NCBI GenBank assembly: GCA_964616835.1
Contig: CAZTSG010000051.1
Span: 1 to 9,659 of the forward strand
Direction: 5' to 3'
Source of the DNA: JAAOZP01 sp964616835
Lineage (GTDB): Archaea; Thermoproteota; EX4484-205; JAAOZP01
DNA: 9,659 nucleotides
In this document: piece after piece, positions 6,519-9,659 of the stretch
Position numbering within the stretch: position 1 is the stretch's first letter
Layout: each line of letters opens with the position of its first letter
The notes under the pieces: generated by a model
The model's input: the letters and a program-made list of their open reading frames with translations, nothing else
The model's database searches: none
Told to the model about the DNA's origin: nothing
Made by a program: the position numbers and the translations under genes

Positions 6519-7288
6519 TCCTTGAGCATCTCTGCCAACTTTTCACCTATGTTCCTCAAACCCAGCTGGGAGAAGTAGTTAACGATCTCGGCCTTACTTA
6601 GAGTTCCTATCTGCCATACTAGGGAGTCGAGGTGAATCATGCTTATCGGCAAGTTCTCCCTAAGCCTCTCTAGAACTTCCTTCCAGAAAGCTTTGACCGT
6701 TTCATCATTCTCAGCGGAAATACCAAGCCTCTCGGTGAAACTTCTTATCCTAGAATCCACTGGAATAGTGGTTTCAATAGGAAAATCGTTTCGCCACGCC
6801 ATTAGTAAAGCGAGTCCAAGGGTTTTCATCGCGAAAGCAATTGTTTTATCACTAGGCTTCTGTTGCATGACCTCTGAGAGCTTAAGCCATATTTGCGGGA
6901 AATCTCTAGCAGTCTCATTCGGGCTTGCTTTCCAAAGGCTTTTTGCAAGGCTGCTGGAAAGGAAGCGGTTAAGCCTCTTGAGTTTCTGTTCCGCTAGCCT
7001 TTCATTCCTATAGAATTCAGCAAGCATGCTCTCCATCTCCTCCAGGGAGTTTGGAGCCTTCTTACCCTCCAGCAGTTCCTTGATCCTCGGCCAGTAGACT
7101 TTTTCAGCCCTACCCTTCAACTGGTAATCATTCAAACCAGCTGAGACCATTAAAACTGAAAACCTTCCAAAACCGTATTTCTCGAGAAACCCCCTCATAT
7201 ATTGCCACTCCGGTTCATCCATAACTATCTTATTCCAGACTTCGAGGGGTATCTGGGCAAGTAAGCTTATCACCCCCAAATAGACCAT
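6515..7288 (-). CDS. Archaeal 8-oxoguanine DNA glycosylase/lyase (AGOG)
   Basis: This 257-residue protein matches AGOG, the archaeal N-glycosylase/DNA lyase that removes 8-oxoguanine from DNA by base excision and then cleaves the strand by beta-elimination. The length agrees with the Pyrobaculum enzyme (about 256). The catalytic pair can be placed by alignment from memory with the Pyrobaculum protein. Lys148 in SDKTIAFAMK corresponds to its Schiff-base lysine (K140), and Asp178 in IPVDSRI corresponds to its D172. The C-terminal HLDSLVWQIGT (residues 219-229) matches the conserved HLDTLLW segment. No membrane or export signal is seen. ATG 7288 follows a TATA box by about 33 nt. The gene leads a two-gene operon with DUF6884 and appears intact. 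Confidence 0.9.
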   Translation of the reverse strand: MVYLGVISLLAQIPLEVWNKIVMDEPEWQYMRGFLEKYGFGRFSVLMVSAGLNDYQLKGRAEKVYWPRIKELLEGKKAPNSLEEMESMLAEFYRNERLAEQKLKRLNRFLSSSLAKSLWKASPNETARDFPQIWLKLSEVMQQKPSDKTIAFAMKTLGLALLMAWRNDFPIETTIPVDSRIRSFTERLGISAENDETVKAFWKEVLERLRENLPISMIHLDSLVWQIGTLSKAEIVNYFSQLGLRNIGEKLAEMLKE

Positions 7289-7317
7289 TTTTACTCTATT
7301 TCTTCTCTATTTTCAAC

Positions 7318-7324
7318 TATAAAT
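7318..7324 (-). promoter_or_regulatory. TATA box of the AGOG-DUF6884 operon
   Basis: On the minus strand this reads ATTTATA, about 33 nt before ATG 7288, implying a leader of about five bases. Confidence 0.55.
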
Positions 7325-7332
7325 CTTTTAGC

Positions 7333-7342
7333 TAGTGCACAC
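7333..7342. repeat. Boundary motif variant, site h (TAGTGCACAC)
   Basis: Shares TAGTGCAC with site a. It lies between the AGOG promoter and the end of repeat copy 3. Weak on its own. Confidence 0.3.
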
Positions 7343-7354
7343 TTCTCTAATATT

Positions 7355-7501
7355 TTAATCTCCTGCCAGCGTTATCCTGTGCTCGAAGAGCCTGTTCTCC
7401 GTGTCGACGTAGCTTATCGCCACTACTCCCTGGGGCTTGCTTCTGATCTCCTTGACTGTGCCCTCCGTCTCTCTGAAGTTTGTGACTATGCTTACCTCAT
7501 A
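7355..7501 (-). pseudogene. Truncated copy 3 of the 3-440 gene
   Basis: In frame on the minus strand this encodes 48 residues from YEVSIVTNF to FEHRITLAGD, matching the C-terminal third of the first gene. The stretch around GVVAISYVDTEN is almost identical to copy 1 at DNA level, in contrast to copy 2. It lacks a start codon, and a TAA closes the frame upstream. Its first bases overlap the stop codon of the DUF1294 gene, so it sits directly against that gene as a fused tail. It cannot be a functional protein in this form. Confidence 0.75.
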
Positions 7502-7775
7502 ATCCTGTTAAAACGATTAGAACGAAAACGTATGCTATGAGCATTAGGGTAACTATTAGCCCAAAGTATGTTTTCCTAGTTTTGTGGTGGAAGACGGCCA
7601 TTCCCAAGAATACTCCGAAGGGCCCCCCAGCTATGGAAATCATGAAGAACCATTTCTCAGGTATTCGGGATTCTCCTCTTATTGCGCTCAACTTGTCGAC
7701 ACCCATAAGGAGAAAGCTCGCGGCATTAACCAGTAGAAAGTAATCATAAGCCAGTTCTTTAAGCAAAGCAGCCAA
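7497..7775 (-). CDS. DUF1294 small membrane protein
   Basis: This 92-residue protein has the DUF1294 pattern: a first membrane segment (about residues 11-25, DYFLLVNAASFLLMG), then VDKLSAIRG and RIPEK. The signature GGPFGVFLGMAVFHHKTRK (residues 50-68) follows, and then a last membrane helix (70-92). Members are about 80-130 residues long, sit in the membrane and have no defined role. The TTG start at 7775 is supported by a TATA box about 33 nt upstream and by the normal length of the N-terminal segment. The last codons run into the truncated repeat copy 3. The 29 bases at 7496-7524 recur exactly at 9631-9659, so a second copy of this gene probably starts beyond the window. Confidence 0.8.
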   Translation of the reverse strand: MAALLKELAYDYFLLVNAASFLLMGVDKLSAIRGESRIPEKWFFMISIAGGPFGVFLGMAVFHHKTRKTYFGLIVTLMLIAYVFVLIVLTGL

Positions 7776-7804
7776 CTCCTAACTGTCACTACTGCGCGAA
7801 ACAG

Positions 7805-7812
7805 TATTTAAG
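7805..7812 (-). promoter_or_regulatory. TATA box of the DUF1294 gene
   Basis: CTTAAATA on the minus strand, about 33 nt before TTG 7775. It supports that non-ATG start and a very short leader. Confidence 0.5.
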
Positions 7813-7815
7813 CCT

Positions 7816-8040
7816 CTATACCTGTCTCCGGTATTCTATTAAAGAGTCCACTGCCTTTTCAACAATCCTCACCTTATCCTCGTCATCCATGTTTCTCGAG
7901 TTGAATTTTGATATGAAGCTGAATCTATCCCCCTCTTCCAAACGTGGAATGTGTAGAATTGTTTTAAGCCCTGTTTCTTCAGTTATTCTTCTAGCAATTT
8001 CTTCAGCATGGTTTAACCATTTTACAAACAGGAGATGGAA
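7816..8040 (-). pseudogene. C-terminal fragment of an unidentified protein
   Basis: A minus-strand frame is open from 8091 to the stop at 7816-7818, with no ATG, GTG or TTG near its 5' end. From about 8040 it reads as convincing protein: KFHLLFVKWLNHAEEIARRI, then TILHIPRLEEGDRFSFISKF, then DEDKVRIVEKAVDSLIEYRR. The composition (Glu, Arg, Lys, Ile) fits the rest of the window and it is helical at both ends. Upstream of about 8040 the same frame turns low-complexity (Ser/Thr), consistent with a break. The opposite strand over this stretch has an open frame (7889-8146) that is poorer in composition before 8037. I do not recognise the family. Confidence 0.5.
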
Positions 8041-8182
8041 CTTCGTAGATTTGGTAGAAGCTGTGAAAGATGCTGGTAAAAGAGTTTTTCGCTATCTTAA
8101 CGATTCGAAAAGGTTGAGAATCCTAGGGCGCCTGAAGAGGCAGTAAAGGAAGTAGAGAAATACTTGCTTCCTAAAAAAGCGC
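8037..8182 (+). pseudogene. Frameshifted fragment of an unidentified gene, plus strand
   Basis: Two plus-strand frames look coding in turn. The first reads FVDLVEAVKDAGKRVFRYL (about 8043-8099). A second, open after a TAA at 8098-8100, reads RFEKVENPRAPEEAVKEVEK then YLLPKK. One frameshift near 8100 would join them into a helical, charged peptide of about 45 residues. The right edge coincides with the point where the antisense RelE-like toxin loses its homology (about 8185), so this piece seems to have replaced the toxin's 3' end. Family not recognised; short and uncertain. Confidence 0.35.
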
Positions 8183-8322
8183 ATGCCCCTGAGCTTCCAC
8201 GAGCCCGTTGGAAACGGGTTTACAGCCAGTTCCCTTACGGCGTCGATTGTTTTTGAAACTTGATTTGTTTTTCTCAGATCTTTATCGACAGACTTCTTGA
8301 GTAGAACACGGTAGTATACCAT
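8092..8322 (-). pseudogene. RelE-like toxin, 3' end replaced
   Basis: The N-terminal 46 residues (YRVLLKKSVDKDLRKTNQ, then IDAVRELAVNPFPTGSWKLR) have the pattern of archaeal RelE/ParE-family toxins, which act as ribosome-dependent mRNA nucleases or as gyrase poisons. After KLRG (8185-8196) the normal continuation (Tyr-Arg-Ile-Arg-Val-Gly and the C-terminal strands carrying catalytic residues) is absent. The remaining 30 residues are antisense of an unrelated fragment (FFRKQVFLYFLYCLFRRPRI). The toxin is therefore very probably inactive. ATG 8322 lies inside the antitoxin gene with a 41-base overlap, normal in order (antitoxin first) but long. Confidence 0.7.
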
Positions 8323-8491
8323 TCTTCTTTAATTTCTCTATTATTTCCTCTAAGGGGACCGTCGGCTCATCCCTGCGCTCAGCTATTACGGCAAGGTCAT
8401 GCAGGTCTTCAAGAAGCTCCTCGTATTCTTCAATAGGAATAACTACTTCTTTCTTCTCCCCTTTTTCATCAACGATGTAACGCTCACCCAT
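8282..8491 (-). CDS. RelB/Phd-like antitoxin
   Basis: This 69-residue protein reads MGERYIVDEKGEKKEVVIPI, then EEYEELLEDLHDLAVIAERR, then PLEEIIEKLKKNG. The short N-terminal strands followed by an acidic helix with IEEYEELLEDL are typical of small archaeal RelB/Phd-type antitoxins, which bind the toxin with the C-terminal helix and repress their own promoter with the N-terminal part. ATG 8491 lies about 30 nt after a TATA-like box (8518-8524), with a perfect inverted repeat between the two (8497-8516). The last residues (PCSTQEVCR) are read from the toxin's coding region and may be an extension. Because the toxin downstream is truncated, this antitoxin appears to be left without a working partner here. 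Confidence 0.75.
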   Translation of the reverse strand: MGERYIVDEKGEKKEVVIPIEEYEELLEDLHDLAVIAERRDEPTVPLEEIIEKLKKNGILPCSTQEVCR

Positions 8492-8496
8492 GCCTT

Positions 8497-8516
8497 AACC
8501 AAATCAACATTTGGTT
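8497..8516. promoter_or_regulatory. Inverted-repeat operator of the RelB-like antitoxin
   Basis: Perfect 8-bp arms AACCAAAT and ATTTGGTT are separated by CAAC. The site fills the gap between the TATA-like box (8518-8524, CTTAAAA on the minus strand) and ATG 8491, where binding would block transcription start. Autoregulation by the antitoxin is inferred from position. Confidence 0.6.
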
Positions 8517-8574
8517 CTTTTAAGCCTTGCTGATGTAGAAAAACTCTTCAGAACCATTCTAAAGGGCTGAGAGG

Positions 8575-8640
8575 ATGGGGAAACTAAGAAGAAAGCCAGC
8601 TACCCTGCCTTACAACGACAAAATCCAGAGTGCTGCTTAG
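8575..8640 (+). pseudogene. Possible N-terminal gene fragment ending at a boundary motif
   Basis: ATG 8575, preceded by a GAGAGG that could serve as a ribosome binding site, opens a 21-codon frame (MGKLRRKPATLPYNDKIQSA plus Ala). Its TAG stop is the first triplet of motif i. The basic start looks like the front of a real protein cut short, but the piece is too short to identify. The rest of 8530-8740 shows nothing else I can support. Confidence 0.3.
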
Positions 8641-8650
8641 CGCGCGTAAG
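8636..8650. repeat. Boundary motif variant, site i (CTTAGCGCGCGTAAG)
   Basis: CTTA/TAAG arms around an alternating GC core. Supplies the stop codon of the 8575 fragment. Confidence 0.45.
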
Positions 8651-8741
8651 ACTGCCCTTCTCTACGCACTTAGACCGACGGAGAAATAGATACTGCTCCC
8701 ACTAAAGTTAGAAACCTTTCTATCGAAGCCTTTGGTAATGC

Positions 8742-8749
8742 TTAAATAT
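8742..8749 (+). promoter_or_regulatory. TATA box of the hicBA operon
   Basis: TTAAATAT centred about 26 nt before ATG 8772, the classic leaderless spacing; it argues against the in-frame TTG at 8751 as the start. Confidence 0.6.
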
Positions 8750-8771
8750 TTTGTTCCCTAGACCCTATTTC

Positions 8772-8984
8772 ATGAAGTTTAGAGTACTGCTGGAGCGAGA
8801 TGAAGATGGTTTCTACGTGGCTCAGGTTCCCGCGTTGCCTGGCTGTATTTCCCAGGGGAAGACTAGGGAAGAAGCAATTGAAAACATAAAGGATGCTATT
8901 CGAGGCTACTTGGAAAGCCTGAAGAAGCACGGTGAGCCGATACCTCCATCAATAGAGGAAGAGCTTGTAGAGATTCATGTCTAA
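8772..8984 (+). CDS. hicB: HicB-family antitoxin
   Basis: This 70-residue protein has the HicB-like (UPF0150) fold pattern: MKFRVLLERDEDGFYVAQVP, then ALPGCISQGKTREEAIENIK, then a helix (DAIRGYLESLKKHGEPIP). It has the characteristic short form without a C-terminal DNA-binding domain, as is common in archaea. It should neutralise HicA by direct binding. ATG 8772 is preferred to TTG 8751 because of the TATA box at 8742-8749. Its stop overlaps the hicA start by eight bases, indicating one transcript with antitoxin first. How the pair is regulated is unclear, since no obvious operator is seen near the promoter and the protein lacks a DNA-binding domain. Confidence 0.88.
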   Translation: MKFRVLLERDEDGFYVAQVPALPGCISQGKTREEAIENIKDAIRGYLESLKKHGEPIPPSIEEELVEIHV

Positions 8985-9204
8985 GCTTCCCGTTGTTTCT
9001 GGCCTAGAAGTTGTAAAGGCCCTGTCTAAGATCGGCTATGAGGTGGATCATCAAACCGGTAGCCACATAATACTCAGATATAAAGAATACCCGTATAGAA
9101 GGATAACCGTACCACTCCACAGAGAGATCGCTAAAGGAACATTAAGAGCAATAATCCGTCAAGCCGGCTTAACAGTAGAAGAATTTATCAAACTTCTCCA
9201 ATAG
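8977..9204 (+). CDS. hicA: HicA mRNA-interferase toxin
   Basis: This 75-residue protein has the double-stranded-RNA-binding-like fold of HicA (YcfA family). It reads SGLEVVKALSKIGYEVDHQT, then GSHIILR with the catalytic His30, then ITVPLHREIAKGTLRAIIRQ and AGLTVEEFIKLL. HicA cleaves mRNA independently of translation and is held inactive by HicB. All family landmarks and full length are present, so this is the one complete toxin-antitoxin pair in the window. It begins inside the hicB stop region. The TAG stop at 9202-9204 is followed directly by GCGCTTA, resembling half of the boundary motif, and then by a TBP fragment, so the right edge of this module may also be a junction. Confidence 0.9.
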   Translation: MSKLPVVSGLEVVKALSKIGYEVDHQTGSHIILRYKEYPYRRITVPLHREIAKGTLRAIIRQAGLTVEEFIKLLQ

Positions 9205-9215
9205 CGCTTAAAGAT

Positions 9216-9257
9216 AGTCTTAATATACCGTATGCATGATCCAGATGTTGTTGAAAG
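9216..9257 (+). pseudogene. tbp: Second, tiny fragment of TATA-binding protein
   Basis: In frame this reads LIYRMHDPDVV before turning into ESL and a stop. LIYRM plus a DPxVV segment is a strongly conserved part of the second repeat of archaeal TBP and matches the start of the fragment at 5799-5955 (YRMHDPDVV), with one base difference in the shared 23 or so bases (CCA against CCT). It is a relic of about 11 codons. Confidence 0.65.
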
Positions 9258-9258
9258 C

Positions 9259-9266
9259 TTATAAAT
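9259..9266 (+). promoter_or_regulatory. Possible TATA box upstream of the 9299 ORF
   Basis: TTATAAAT about 37 nt before ATG 9299. That ATG opens a 20-codon frame (MVFGFLRWGFKRALALGRVF) that runs through motif k and stops at 9359-9361; it may be the front of a truncated gene. Confidence 0.3.
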
Positions 9267-9327
9267 CTCGTCCAGAAAGGATTATCAATCAGACAGCTAT
9301 GGTCTTCGGGTTTCTGAGATGGGGGTT

Positions 9328-9346
9328 TAAGCGCGCGCTCGCGCTA
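9328..9346. repeat. Boundary motif variant, site k, alternating GC tract
   Basis: TAAGCGCGCGCTCGCGCTA marks the 5' break of the HEPN fragment; its alternating purine-pyrimidine run is the longest in the window. Confidence 0.45.
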
Positions 9347-9513
9347 GGGAGGGTGTTTTGAACCCTGAGGACCGTAAGGAGCTCGAGATCCTCAGGGATT
9401 TAAGGAATAGGATTGTCCACGAGGATTACCGTCCTGCAAGGGAGCACGCGCTATGGGCCTACAACGTGGCTAAAAGATTCATCTCCAAGCATTACAGCGA
9501 GGTCTTTAAATAA
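9331..9513 (+). pseudogene. HEPN-domain toxin fragment (C-terminal)
   Basis: The open frame begins after a TAA at 9328-9330. It is protein-like from TTG 9358 (51 residues), preceded by GGGAGG, which could serve as a ribosome binding site. The sequence EILRDLRNRIVHEDYRP holds the Rx4H motif (RNRIVH) of HEPN-fold RNases such as HepT. The sequence after it (AREHALWAYNVAKRFISKHY) is the last helix of that domain. Full HEPN toxins have about 110-140 residues, so the first helices are missing. The left edge is motif k. No nucleotidyltransferase partner is present here. It is probably inactive, since the four-helix bundle is incomplete. Confidence 0.6.
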
Positions 9514-9636
9514 TGTGTTCTTATGCTCGACAAATCTGTTCTCTGTATCTACGCAGCTTGTCGCTACTACTTCTTGATACTCCCTTTTGACGGTGTCTTT
9601 TGTTTTCCCGAAGTTTAGGACAATGCTTGTCTCATA
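9513..9636 (-). pseudogene. Truncated copy 4 of the 3-440 gene
   Basis: On the minus strand this reads YETSIVLNFGKTKDTV, then EVVATSCVDTENRFVEHK, clearly the same C-terminal segment as copies 1 to 3 but more diverged. It has no start codon and the frame loses its match near 9513, at the end of the HEPN fragment. As with copy 3 it is joined to the 3' end of a DUF1294-like gene, and 9631-9659 is identical to 7496-7524. Confidence 0.7.
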
Positions 9637-9659
9637 ATCCTGTTAAAACGATTAGAACG
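9634..9659 (-). CDS. 3' end of a second DUF1294 gene, cut by the window edge
   Basis: The final 29 bases equal the last codons of the DUF1294 gene at 7497-7524 (VLIVLTGL and stop). A second, possibly near-identical DUF1294 gene should continue beyond the window. Only the stop-proximal codons are visible, so completeness is unknown. Confidence 0.4.

Noticed and set aside
7889..8036. Plus-strand ORF 7889-8146 as one intact gene
   Set aside because: Before about 8037 it is antisense to a better minus-strand frame, and near 8100 the coding signal moves to another frame.
8751..8771. TTG 8751 as hicB start
   Set aside because: It overlaps the edge of the TATA box (8742-8749), and ATG 8772 has the right spacing and matches the family N-terminus.
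484..9346. Integron or CRISPR array explanation for the spaced motifs
   Set aside because: Spacing is irregular, genes lie on both strands, and no integrase, attC core (GTTRRRY), direct-repeat array or cas gene is present.
1..9659. tRNA, rRNA or transposase genes
   Set aside because: I saw no clover-leaf-like segment, rRNA stretch or DDE/serine/HUH transposase motif. This was by eye and short RNAs could be missed.

Overview
The window looks archaeal, most likely from a hyperthermophilic or thermophilic member of the Thermoproteota (a Thermofilum- or Korarchaeum-like organism is possible, but the lineage is inference). The evidence is an archaeal 8-oxoguanine DNA glycosylase (AGOG), remnants of an archaeal TATA-binding protein, a DUF5678/retropepsin pair, AT-rich TATA boxes about 25-35 nt before start codons (leaderless or nearly leaderless transcripts), and proteins rich in Glu, Lys, Arg and Ile.

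Layout. 1-440 holds a gene of unknown family (copy 1 of a dispersed repeat). 484-2945 is a segment bounded by an inverted 12-bp motif. It carries a 462-residue orphan protein on the minus strand, a broken minus-strand gene and a plus-strand ORF with no clear 5' end. 2972-3208 is a minus-strand gene fragment bounded by the same kind of palindromic motif. 3271-4647 encodes a protein built of 42-residue repeats. 4678-4930 is a truncated, inverted copy 2 of the first gene. 5120-5730 is a DUF5678 plus retropepsin-like aspartic protease pair. 5799-5955 is the C-terminal part of a TATA-binding protein. 6057-7288 is an AGOG glycosylase gene overlapping a DUF6884 gene. 7355-7501 is copy 3, joined to the 3' end of a DUF1294 membrane protein gene. 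7816-8491 contains unrecognised fragments plus a RelB-like antitoxin with a truncated RelE-like toxin. 8772-9204 is an intact HicB/HicA pair. 9214-9659 holds a second TBP fragment, a HEPN toxin fragment and copy 4 of the repeat, and ends in what looks like a second DUF1294 gene.

The main theme is extensive rearrangement. Intact small operons (AGOG-DUF6884, DUF5678-protease, HicBA) alternate with gene fragments. Many fragment ends lie on or next to a short palindromic sequence of the form TAGCGYGCRCTA, which often supplies the stop codon. No transposase or recombinase is seen in the window. The region therefore looks like an accessory island, or a scar tract of deletions, templated insertions and gene conversion, rather than a single known mobile element.
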